A DNA stretch of 64,000 nucleotides, taken from Paraburkholderia caribensis. GTDB lineage: Bacteria > Pseudomonadota > Gammaproteobacteria > Burkholderiales > Burkholderiaceae. Every line of letters starts with the position of its first letter. Within the stretch, counting starts at the first letter, position 1. Made by a program: the position numbers and the translations under genes. The stretch lies in the NCBI RefSeq assembly GCF_002902945.1, contig NZ_CP026101.1, forward strand, positions 2,666,001-2,730,000. Direction: 5' to 3'. The notes under the pieces were generated by a model. The model was not told where the DNA came from, ran no database searches, and saw nothing but the letters and a program-made list of their open reading frames with translations. Of this stretch, positions 35,224-43,194 are shown in pieces.

Positions 35224-36906
35224 ATGGCGTACTCACTTTCCACGCTCGCTTCGCTCAAGGCCCGCTGCGCTGACACGCTGCGCGGCATGCGCGCGCGCGT
35301 GCGCATTGCCGCCGCATCGTGTGCGCTGGGCGCGGCGCTCGCCGTGCTTGCACCCGCGAGCGCCCATGCACTGACGGCCGAAGAGGTCGCGCCGCTCGCC
35401 GGCGACGACTTCGATGCGAAGTCGGCCGCCATCGACAAGCTGATCGCGAACCACGACGCGCCGTCGCTCGCGCTGCTGAAGGCGCTATCCGAAGACAGCG
35501 CGCTCGCCACCGATAGCGGCGCCGTGCTGATCCAGGACGGCGACACCGCGCGCGACGCCGTCACGGGCAAGAGCGTCGCCGCAGGCGACGCGCAGCCAGT
35601 CACGCTGAACAATCTGCTGCGCTCGAAAGTCGCGGGCGCATTGTCGGGCCTGCAACTCGATTCGACCGACCCGGCGAAGCGCGCCGCCGCGATCGCCGCG
35701 TTGCTGCAAAGTCCCGATCCGTCGATGAAACCGCAAATCGACGCAGCGCGCGCCAGGGAAACCGACCCGGCGCTGAAGAAGCGCCTCGACACGCTCTGGG
35801 CGATGACGGCGCTGCACGACACCGATGCGGCGAAGCGTCTCGAAGCGGTGAAGCTGGTCGCCGCGCGGCACGATCTCGACATGTACGAACTGTTGCGCCC
35901 GCTCGTCGCGAAGAAGCCCGACGGCACCTTCGCCGAAAGCGACGCGCAGGTGCGCGAGGCGGCGCAGACGGGCATCGACGCGCTCGATTCGATCCAGCGC
36001 CGCAGCGAGATCGCGGGCACGCTGTTCGCGGGGCTGTCGCTCGGCAGCGTGCTGCTGCTCGCCGCGCTCGGCCTTGCGATCACGTACGGGCTGATCGGCG
36101 TGATCAACATGGCACACGGCGAGTTCCTGATGATCGGGGCATATGCAACCTATGTCGTGCAGAACCTCGTGCAGCGCTACATGCCCGGCGCGTTCGACTG
36201 GTATCCGCTGATCGCTGTGCCCGCATCGTTTGCGGTGGCGGCGCTGGTCGGCATCGTGCTCGAACGGCTCGTGCTGAAGCATCTTTATGGACGTCCGCTC
36301 GAAACGCTGCTGACCACTTTCGGCGTCAGCCTGATCCTGATCCAGGCGACGCGCATGCTGTTCGGCGCGCAAAACGTGCAAGTGGTGAACCCTTCGTGGA
36401 TGAGCGGCGGCGTCACGGTGCTGCCGAACCTGATCCTGCCGTACAACCGGCTCGCGATTCTCGCGTTCTCGCTGATCGTCGTCGGGATTGCGTGGGCCGT
36501 GCTGACGAAGACGCGGCTCGGCCTGTTCGTGCGCGCCGTCACGCAGAACCGCCGCATGGCCGCGTGCGTCGGCGTGAAGACCGCGTATGTCGATTCGTAT
36601 GCGTTCGCGTTCGGCGCGGGCATCGCCGGGCTGGGCGGCTGCGCGCTGTCGCAGATCGGCAATGTCGGTCCGGACCTCGGGCAGAGCTACATCATCGATT
36701 CGTTCATGGCCGTCGTGCTGGGCGGCGTCGGGCAGCTGGCGGGCACGGTGATCGGCGGCTTCGGGCTGGGGCTGGTCAGCAAGGCCATCGAGCCGTTCTG
36801 GGGCGCGGTGCTCGCGAAGATCGCGGTGCTGGTGCTGATCGTGCTGTTCATCCAGAAGCGTCCGCAGGGCATGTTCGCCCTGAAGGGCCGCAGCGCGGAG
36901 GCATGA
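35224..36906 (+). CDS. urtB: Urea ABC transporter permease UrtB
   Basis: A 560-residue permease. Unlike simple LivH proteins it has a signal peptide (ending near ASAHA) and a ~250-residue periplasmic N-terminal domain with repeats, then the membrane domain from about residue 265 (GTLFAGLSLGSVLLLAALGL) with about eight helices, including GLIGVINMAHGEFLMIGAY, as is standard for UrtB. Start at 35224 (MAYSLSTLASL). urtA ends 178 bp upstream, a moderately long gap within the operon. Confidence 0.94.
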   Translation: MAYSLSTLASLKARCADTLRGMRARVRIAAASCALGAALAVLAPASAHALTAEEVAPLAGDDFDAKSAAIDKLIANHDAPSLALLKALSEDSALATDSGAVLIQDGDTARDAVTGKSVAAGDAQPVTLNNLLRSKVAGALSGLQLDSTDPAKRAAAIAALLQSPDPSMKPQIDAARARETDPALKKRLDTLWAMTALHDTDAAKRLEAVKLVAARHDLDMYELLRPLVAKKPDGTFAESDAQVREAAQTGIDALDSIQRRSEIAGTLFAGLSLGSVLLLAALGLAITYGLIGVINMAHGEFLMIGAYATYVVQNLVQRYMPGAFDWYPLIAVPASFAVAALVGIVLERLVLKHLYGRPLETLLTTFGVSLILIQATRMLFGAQNVQVVNPSWMSGGVTVLPNLILPYNRLAILAFSLIVVGIAWAVLTKTRLGLFVRAVTQNRRMAACVGVKTAYVDSYAFAFGAGIAGLGGCALSQIGNVGPDLGQSYIIDSFMAVVLGGVGQLAGTVIGGFGLGLVSKAIEPFWGAVLAKIAVLVLIVLFIQKRPQGMFALKGRSAEA

Positions 36907-36907
36907 C

Positions 36908-38095
36908 ATGACATCCGCGTCTTCTTCCGCCACCACTTCCGTCGAGGCACGCGGCGACGCTCAGGCGAGCGAACGCGAGTCCCTCGAAGGTTTCGCGCTC
37001 GGCCTGCCGCCGCGCCCTGCCCTGCTGTCGCGGCGCGCGTGGCAATGCCTGATCGCGCTGATCATCGCGATCGGACTGGGTGTGCCGTTCACGGCACTGG
37101 TGCTGCCGGAAACCAGCACATTCCATTTGTCCGCGTATGCGATGACGCTGACGGGCAAGCTGATGTGCTATGCGATCTCCGCGCTCGCGCTCGATCTCGT
37201 GTGGGGTTACTGCGGCATCCTGAGCCTCGGGCACGGCTTGTTTTTCGCGCTTGGCGGCTACGCGATCGGCATGTACCTGATGCGCGCGATCGGCCATGAC
37301 GGCAAGTACGGCAGCGATCTGCCCGACTTCATGGTGTTTCTCGACTGGCATCAGTTGCCGTGGTACTGGGAGGGCACGCAGCATCTCGGCTACGCGCTGT
37401 TGCTGGTGGTGCTGGTGCCGGCTGTGATCGCGTGGGTATTCGGCTTCTTCACGTTCCGCTCGCGCGTGAAAGGCGTGTATCTGTCGATCATCACGCAGGC
37501 GATGACCTTCGCCGCGATGCTGCTGTTCTATCGCAACGAGACGGGCTTTGGCGGCAACAACGGCTTCACGGATTTCAAGCGGATTGCGGGCTATCCGATC
37601 ACGCATGCAGGCACGCGGACGGCGCTTTTTCTATTGACGTTCGCGGTGCTCGTGCTCGCGTTCATCGGCGCGCGCGCGATCGTGACATCGAAGCTCGGGC
37701 GTGTCGTGACGGCCGTGCGCGACGGCGAGACGCGTCTGATGTTCCTCGGTTACAGCCCGCTGGCGTACAAGCTGTTCGTGTGGACGGTGTCGGCCGTGTT
37801 GTGCGGGATTGCGGGCGCGCTGTATGTGCCGCAGGTCGGCATCATCAATCCGGGCGAGATGTCGCCGGGCAACTCGATCGAGATGGCGATCTGGGTGGCG
37901 GTGGGCGGGCGCGGCACGCTGATCGGGCCGATTATCGGCGCGTTCGCGGTGAATGGCGCGAAGAGCTTTTTCACGGCTTATTTTGCCGAGTACTGGCTGT
38001 TCTTTCTGGGTTTGATCTTCGTGCTCGTGCCGTTGCTATTGCCGAACGGGATCATGGGGCTCGTCGAGCTCGTCACGCGCAGGAGGAACCGCTGA
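36908..38095 (+). CDS. urtC: Urea ABC transporter permease UrtC
   Basis: A 395-residue LivM-type permease with a ~45-residue charged N-terminus, then about nine helices. The family stretch LDLVWGYCGILSLGHGLFFALG is clear near residue 95. It starts 1 bp after urtB ends and overlaps urtD by a single base (TGATG), so urtBCD are translationally coupled. Confidence 0.95.
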   Translation: MTSASSSATTSVEARGDAQASERESLEGFALGLPPRPALLSRRAWQCLIALIIAIGLGVPFTALVLPETSTFHLSAYAMTLTGKLMCYAISALALDLVWGYCGILSLGHGLFFALGGYAIGMYLMRAIGHDGKYGSDLPDFMVFLDWHQLPWYWEGTQHLGYALLLVVLVPAVIAWVFGFFTFRSRVKGVYLSIITQAMTFAAMLLFYRNETGFGGNNGFTDFKRIAGYPITHAGTRTALFLLTFAVLVLAFIGARAIVTSKLGRVVTAVRDGETRLMFLGYSPLAYKLFVWTVSAVLCGIAGALYVPQVGIINPGEMSPGNSIEMAIWVAVGGRGTLIGPIIGAFAVNGAKSFFTAYFAEYWLFFLGLIFVLVPLLLPNGIMGLVELVTRRRNR

Positions 38096-38958
38096 TGAAT
38101 GAGAACCCGATGGTTCCCGATCTTTCGCTTCCCGAGGAACACGATGGCCGCGCGCTTTCCGGCGTGGCGTCGATGGGACGTGTGGTCACGCCTGGCGAGA
38201 TCGATGTGTCGCACGGTGCGATTCTCTATCTGGAAGACGTGACGGTTTCGTTCGATGGATTTCGCGCGTTGAATGCGTTGTCGCTGTCGATCGATGTGGG
38301 CGAGTTGCGATGCATTATCGGGCCGAATGGCGCCGGCAAGACGACGATGATGGACGTGATTACCGGGAAGACTTCGCCCGATTCGGGCAAGGTGTTTCTC
38401 GGGCAGACGATCGATCTCACGCGGATGAATGAGCCTTCTATTGCGCGTGCAGGGATTGGGCGCAAGTTTCAGAAACCGACTGTGTTCGAGCAGCATCCCG
38501 TGTGGGAGAACCTCGAACTGGCCATGAAGACCGATAAGGGTTGGTATGCGTCGTTACGCGCGCGGCTGGATAGGGCGGCCCAAGCGCGAATTGAAGAGAC
38601 GTTGTCGTTGATTCGCCTGGAAGGCGAGGCGTTGCGGCCTGCTGGTGAGCTTTCTCATGGGCAGAAGCAGCGGCTCGAGATTGGGATGTTGTTGATGCAG
38701 CAGCCCGCGTTGTTGTTGCTCGATGAGCCTGCGGCTGGCATGACAGATGATGAGACTATGGAACTGGCTGCTCTTCTTAACCACTTGCGTGGGACCTGTT
38801 CCATGATGGTCGTTGAGCATGATATGGAGTTTGTGGCTGCGTTGGCCGGCGATGCCGGGAAGGTTACTGTTATGGCCGAGGGACGGGTGCTGGCTCAAGG
38901 GACGCTTGATGACGTTAAACGTGATGCGGCTGTGGTTGAGAGTTATCTTGGGCGTTGA
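38095..38958 (+). CDS. urtD: Urea ABC transporter ATP-binding protein UrtD
   Basis: A 287-residue LivG-type ATPase. Walker A GPNGAGKTTMMD, signature LSHGQKQRLEIGMLL and Walker B LLLLDEPAAGMTDDE are intact. A 45-residue N-terminal extension precedes the ATPase domain. The start at 38095 has a strong ribosome site (AGGAGG) and overlaps the urtC stop. Codon use moves from GC-ending to G/T-ending codons in the second half, approaching repeat copy 3. Confidence 0.94.
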   Translation: MNENPMVPDLSLPEEHDGRALSGVASMGRVVTPGEIDVSHGAILYLEDVTVSFDGFRALNALSLSIDVGELRCIIGPNGAGKTTMMDVITGKTSPDSGKVFLGQTIDLTRMNEPSIARAGIGRKFQKPTVFEQHPVWENLELAMKTDKGWYASLRARLDRAAQARIEETLSLIRLEGEALRPAGELSHGQKQRLEIGMLLMQQPALLLLDEPAAGMTDDETMELAALLNHLRGTCSMMVVEHDMEFVAALAGDAGKVTVMAEGRVLAQGTLDDVKRDAAVVESYLGR

Positions 38959-39014
38959 ATGAGTTTTCTTCGTTTGCAACGGGCTTTTGAGTGGGCTGCA
39001 GGTGGTTGCGTTGT

Positions 39015-39673
39015 GATGGCATCCGCGATTTGCTTTCGTGCTTCACGCGTCGCCCCTGTGCGGGGCGGCACCTACTTTTCTTTGCCGCCGCAAAGAAAAG
39101 TAGGCAAAAGAAAGCGGCTCACACCGCCAATTCTTGACGTTTACCCACGGGCCCCCAACGTCCCCACACTTCACACGCCAGCGCCCTTGCACGTGCGCGT
39201 TGCCAGCGCGCTGAATCCGCGCCTCACCCGCTTCAAATAGCCGTACTCGGGCAAGCGGCAGCGAATCATATGTGCCGCCCAGGTGGCAAACTGTGTGTAG
39301 GTTGTCGCGTCGTATAGGGTAGCGCTCTTACAGGGTGGGAGGCGTGCGATATCGGTCCGGAGTGAAGCGTGCGAAGCACTACGGCCTACACACAGTTTGC
39401 CACCTGGGCGGCGGTGGACTGTCTGGCGCGGTGGGCTGTGACGTGGGGGCTTGAAGCGGGTGAGGCGTGCATTCAGAGTGTTAGCAACGGACGTAGGTCA
39501 CGTGGTTGTCGTGTGAAGTGTAAGAACCTTTGGGGGCCCTCAGGCAAGAACTAGCACTGGCGGTGTGAGCCGCTTTCTTTTGCCTACTTTTCTTTGCGGC
39601 GGCAAAGAAAAGTAGGTGCCGCCCCGCACAGGGGCGACGCGTGAAGCTAGATAACGCATCGCGGATGCCAGCG
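39015..39673 (-). repeat. 660-bp near-palindromic element, copy 3 (inverted)
   Basis: Boxes at 39049-39129 and 39558-39638, identical to those of copies 1 and 2; 139-bp core at 39274-39412. Read on the minus strand the core is identical to that of copy 2, and the right arm here is the reverse complement of the left arm of copy 2, so the whole interior is inverted against copies 1 and 2. The element lies between urtD and urtE within the urt operon. Confidence 0.92.
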
Positions 39674-39753
39674 AAAGCAAAAGCAAAACGCGGATGTCAG
39701 CGCAAAGTCCAAACCACCTGCCGCTCGCCAACGAGCAAAAAAGGACACACAAA

Positions 39754-40446
39754 ATGCTTGAAGTCGAAAACCTGAACCAGTACTACGGCGGCAGCCACAT
39801 CCTGCGGAACGTGAAGCTAACAGTCCCAGACGGAAAACTAACGGTACTGCTAGGGCGAAACGGCGTAGGCAAGACCACGTTGCTAAGAACCTTAATGGGC
39901 GTAGTCCCCATCAAGACTGGCGAAATCAGATGGCGAGAAACGCCGATAACAAAACTGGCCCCGCACGCGCGCGTAGCGCAAGGACTAGCATATGTGCCAC
40001 AAGGCAGAGACATCTTCCCAAGACTAACAGTAGAAGAAAACCTGCTAGTCGGCGCAGCCAGCAAAAAAGCACCGAAAAAAATCCCCGACCGGATCTACGA
40101 ACTATTCCCGGTCCTGAAGGACATGAAAGCCCGCCGCGGCGGCGACCTGTCAGGCGGCCAGCAGCAACAGCTCGCAATAGGGCGAGCACTCATGAGCGAA
40201 CCGCAACTGCTCATCCTCGATGAACCCACAGAAGGCATCCAACCGTCCATCATCCAGGACATAGGAAGAACCCTCCGACAACTCGTCGAAGAAATGGGCC
40301 TGACCGTGCTGCTCGTCGAGCAATACTACGACTTCGCCAAAGCCATCGCCGACCGCTACTGGGTCATGAGCCGCGGCGAAATCATCGCGGGCGGCGAAGG
40401 CGCCGACATGGACAACGACGGCGTACGCACGCTGATCACGGTATAA
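39754..40446 (+). CDS. urtE: Urea ABC transporter ATP-binding protein UrtE
   Basis: A 230-residue LivF-type ATPase: Walker A LLGRNGVGKTTLLRTL, signature LSGGQQQQLAIGRAL and Walker B LILDEPTEGIQ. The ATG at 39754 follows AAAAAAGGACACAC; the upstream in-frame 20-residue extension is rejected. Its codons are odd for this genome (many CTA, GTA, AGA and AAA), with an A-rich plus strand next to repeat copy 3 that normalises toward the 3' end. About 800 bp separate it from urtD. Confidence 0.94.
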   Translation: MLEVENLNQYYGGSHILRNVKLTVPDGKLTVLLGRNGVGKTTLLRTLMGVVPIKTGEIRWRETPITKLAPHARVAQGLAYVPQGRDIFPRLTVEENLLVGAASKKAPKKIPDRIYELFPVLKDMKARRGGDLSGGQQQQLAIGRALMSEPQLLILDEPTEGIQPSIIQDIGRTLRQLVEEMGLTVLLVEQYYDFAKAIADRYWVMSRGEIIAGGEGADMDNDGVRTLITV

Positions 40447-40479
40447 CGGCAAGCCATCGTTAGCTGCTATCCTCGCCGC

Positions 40480-41361
40480 ATGTCGCTTCACGAACTTCAC
40501 GAAACGCTCGCCACCATCGACGACCCATCGCACGCCCTATGGCGCGCGCGGCTCGAACTCGGCTTCGCCAGACACGGCGAGCGAACCACCCTCGCCCATC
40601 GCCTGCACGAAGGCCCGTTGCGCCTGCAACGCCCGCTCTACCCCGAAGGGCCGTCCATCTGCCACGCCGTCATCGTGCATCCGCCCGGCGGCGTCGCGGG
40701 CGGCGACCGGCTCGATATCGACATCCGCCTCGACGCGCAGACCCACGCCGTACTCACCACGCCCGGCGCAACCAAGTGGTACAAGTCGAATGGCCGCGCC
40801 GCACAACAGCGCATCGCGATCCGCGTCGGCGCAAACGCCAGGCTCGACTGGCTGCCGCAAAACAACATCGTCTTCGATCACGCCAACGCTTCGCTCGACT
40901 TCTCTCTGACGCTCGACGAGGGCGCCACCGCACTCGGCTGGGACGCCACGCAACTCGGCCGGCAGGCCGCGGGCGAAACCTGGTCGGCGGGTCGTCTGCG
41001 CGCGGTATCGCGCATCGTCGGCCCCGATGGCCAGCCGCTGTGGTTCGAACGCGCCAGGCTCGCCGCCAGCGACCCGCTGCGCGACGCGCCGCAAGGTCTG
41101 GCAGGCTTCCCCGCATTCGGCACGCTGTGGGCCGTCAGCCCGCAATGCAGCGACGCGCTCGCCGAAACGCTCACCGCCCAGTTGCCCTTCGACGATTCGA
41201 TTCGCGCCGCCGCCTCGTGCGTGTGCGACGGCGTGCTGATCGTGCGGGCCGTCGCGCGATCGATGGAAACGCTTCAGCATGCGTTGACCCAATGCTGGCT
41301 ACAGTTGCGGCCTGTCGTGCATCAGGTCGACGCGAAGCCGCTGCGGATCTGGTCTACCTGA
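40480..41361 (+). CDS. ureD: Urease accessory protein UreD
   Basis: A 293-residue UreD/UreH protein that binds apo-urease and, with UreF and UreG, guides nickel insertion. The characteristic stretches VHPPGGVAGGDRLDI, TTPGATKWYKSNG and WLPQNNIVFD are present. It lies 33 bp after urtE, so the uptake operon may continue into the urease genes. Confidence 0.94.
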   Translation: MSLHELHETLATIDDPSHALWRARLELGFARHGERTTLAHRLHEGPLRLQRPLYPEGPSICHAVIVHPPGGVAGGDRLDIDIRLDAQTHAVLTTPGATKWYKSNGRAAQQRIAIRVGANARLDWLPQNNIVFDHANASLDFSLTLDEGATALGWDATQLGRQAAGETWSAGRLRAVSRIVGPDGQPLWFERARLAASDPLRDAPQGLAGFPAFGTLWAVSPQCSDALAETLTAQLPFDDSIRAAASCVCDGVLIVRAVARSMETLQHALTQCWLQLRPVVHQVDAKPLRIWST

Positions 41362-41437
41362 GCGATCTAGCTGAGCGCTCCATCTGAGTAGACAACCTGA
41401 GCGCATCGCGCCGCCGCACCATCTCCGGGCATCGCGA

Positions 41438-41454
41438 CGCGCCAACGTGGTGCA
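41438..41454. promoter_or_regulatory. NtrC-like enhancer site upstream of the family-3 binding protein gene
   Basis: CGCGCCAACGTGGTGCA matches TGCACC-N5-GGTGCA at 10 of 12 positions with exact spacing. It lies about 42 bp upstream of the sigma-54 site. Confidence 0.5.
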
Positions 41455-41495
41455 ACGACACATGCAAGCTACAGGAAAGCCTTGCCTGGTCCGCA

Positions 41496-41511
41496 TGGCA
41501 TAGCCCTTGCT
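41496..41511 (+). promoter_or_regulatory. Sigma-54 promoter inside the urease cluster
   Basis: TGGCATAGCCCTTGCT fits TGGCAY-N6-TTGCW with correct spacing. It lies 82 bp before the start of the binding-protein gene and can also drive ureABC. Confidence 0.7.
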
Positions 41512-41592
41512 GCATATGGCGCCTCGCGAACGCCGCATTGAAGGCGCGTTGCGAAGCCCGCTAAAAATCACACGCCGAAGCTCATCGCCAAC

Positions 41593-42396
41593 ATGACCCA
41601 AACGACCGCACATCGCCCGCGCCGCGCGTGGCTCGCCGCCCTGCTGCTCACGCCGCTCCTGACGCTCGCCGCGCCCCTCGCCCACGCCGACACGCTCGAC
41701 AACATCACGAAGGCAGGCGTTCTCAAGGTCGCCGTGCCCGAAGACTATCCGCCGTTCGGCTCGGTCGGCCCGGACCTGAAGCCCCAAGGCTACGACATCG
41801 ACACGGCCGCGCTGCTCGCGAAGTCGATGAACGTGAAGCTCGAACTCGTGCCCGTCAACAGCGCGAACCGCATCCCGTATCTGCAAACCAACAAGGTCGA
41901 TCTCGTGATCTCGTCGCTCGGCAAAACGCCGGAACGCGAGAAGGTCATCGATTTTTCGACGCCGTACGCGCCGTACTATCAAGGCGTGTTCGGTCCCGCC
42001 GACATCAAGGTCAGCAACCCCGCCGATCTCACGGGCAAAACCGTCGGCGCAACGCGCGGCGCGCTCGAAGAGATCGCGCTCACGCAAATGGCACCGAACG
42101 CGACCATCAAGCGCTTCGAAGACAACAACGCGACGATCGCCGCGTTCCTGTCGGGCCAGGTGCAGTTGATCGCGGCAGGCAACATCGTCGCCGCCGCCAT
42201 CCTCGCGAAGAATCCGCCGCGCCGCCCGGAACCGAAGTTCGTCATCAAGAACTCGCCGTGCTTCGTCGGCATGAACAAGAACGAGCCGCGCCTGCAACAG
42301 AAGGTCGATGCCGCCATCGCGCAGGCGAAGCAGGACGGCACGCTCAACGCGATGTCGAAGAAGTGGTTCAGCGCGCCCTTGCCCGCCGATCTGTAA
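41593..42396 (+). CDS. Amino-acid-type ABC substrate-binding protein (family 3) in the urease cluster
   Basis: A 267-residue periplasmic receptor. Signal peptide to about residue 34 (APLAHA-D). The family-3 signature is GYDIDTAALLAKSMNVKLEL, and the middle EKVIDFSTPYAPYYQGVFGP and GKTVGATRGALEEIAL are typical. It lies between ureD and ureA with its own sigma-54 site and no permease or ATPase partner nearby. The placement suggests nitrogen-regulated uptake of an amino acid or other nitrogen compound. Ligand unknown. Confidence 0.88.
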   Translation: MTQTTAHRPRRAWLAALLLTPLLTLAAPLAHADTLDNITKAGVLKVAVPEDYPPFGSVGPDLKPQGYDIDTAALLAKSMNVKLELVPVNSANRIPYLQTNKVDLVISSLGKTPEREKVIDFSTPYAPYYQGVFGPADIKVSNPADLTGKTVGATRGALEEIALTQMAPNATIKRFEDNNATIAAFLSGQVQLIAAGNIVAAAILAKNPPRRPEPKFVIKNSPCFVGMNKNEPRLQQKVDAAIAQAKQDGTLNAMSKKWFSAPLPADL

Positions 42397-42535
42397 GCAG
42401 TGCGTCGGTTGAAGCTGGTATCGTGACGCGGCCATGCGCCGCGCGCGAGACGGGCGGCGGCGAGGCAGCGCCGGAATGGCCAACGCGGCTCTCGCTCACG
42501 CGGGCGCCATAGGATGAATGCGATAAGCGAATGCG

Positions 42536-42838
42536 ATGAAGCTCACTCCACGCGAAAAAGACAAACTCCTGATCTTCACGGCCGCGCTGCTCGCGGAACG
42601 GCGCCGCGCACGCGGCCTCAAGCTCAATTACCCTGAAGCCGTCGCGTTCATCACGGCAGCGCTGATGGAAGCCGCGCGCGACGGCAAGACGGTTGCCGAA
42701 GTGATGCACTACGGCACCACGCTGCTCACGCGCGACGACGTGATGGAAGGCGTGCCCGAGATGATTCCCGATATCCAGGTCGAAGCCACCTTCCCGGACG
42801 GCACGAAGCTCGTGACCGTCCATCACCCTATTCCGTGA
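42536..42838 (+). CDS. ureA: Urease subunit gamma
   Basis: A 100-residue subunit (MKLTPREKDKLLIFTAALLA) with the family stretches GLKLNYPEAVAFITAALMEAA-type and MEGVPEMI. It assembles with UreB and UreC in the cytosolic nickel urease. The ureB start is 10 bp downstream. Confidence 0.97.
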   Translation: MKLTPREKDKLLIFTAALLAERRRARGLKLNYPEAVAFITAALMEAARDGKTVAEVMHYGTTLLTRDDVMEGVPEMIPDIQVEATFPDGTKLVTVHHPIP

Positions 42839-42848
42839 CGAGGCGCGC

Positions 42849-43154
42849 ATGATCCCAGGTGAACTGATTACCGACGACGGCGAACTCGAACTCAACGCGG
42901 GCCGCGCGACTGTCACGGTCACCGTATCGAACACGGGCGACCGGCCCGTGCAGGTCGGCTCGCATTACCACTTCTACGAAGTCAACACGGCGCTCGCATT
43001 CGATCGCGAAGCCGCGCGCGGCTTTCGCCTGAACATCGCGGCGGGCACCGCCGTACGCTTCGAGCCGGGCCAGGAACGCACGGTCGAACTCGTCGCGCTG
43101 GCGGGCGACCGCGTCGTCTATGGCTTCAACGGCAAGGTAATGGGCAAGCTCTGA
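42849..43154 (+). CDS. ureB: Urease subunit beta
   Basis: A 101-residue subunit (MIPGELITDDGELELNAGRA). The conserved VGSHYHFYEVN and the RLNIAAGTAVRFEPGQ stretch are present. UreA and UreB are separate, as in most bacteria, and not fused as in Helicobacter. Confidence 0.97.
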   Translation: MIPGELITDDGELELNAGRATVTVTVSNTGDRPVQVGSHYHFYEVNTALAFDREAARGFRLNIAAGTAVRFEPGQERTVELVALAGDRVVYGFNGKVMGKL

Positions 43155-43194
43155 TCGCTGTGCTGACGCGCGAACATTCGGGAACCTCTCAAAC

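Noticed and set aside
38959..39753. Repeat copy 3 as a terminator-only spacer
   Set aside because: The hairpins could terminate, but the conserved core, palindromic boxes and inversion against copies 1 and 2 are not explained by a terminator role alone.
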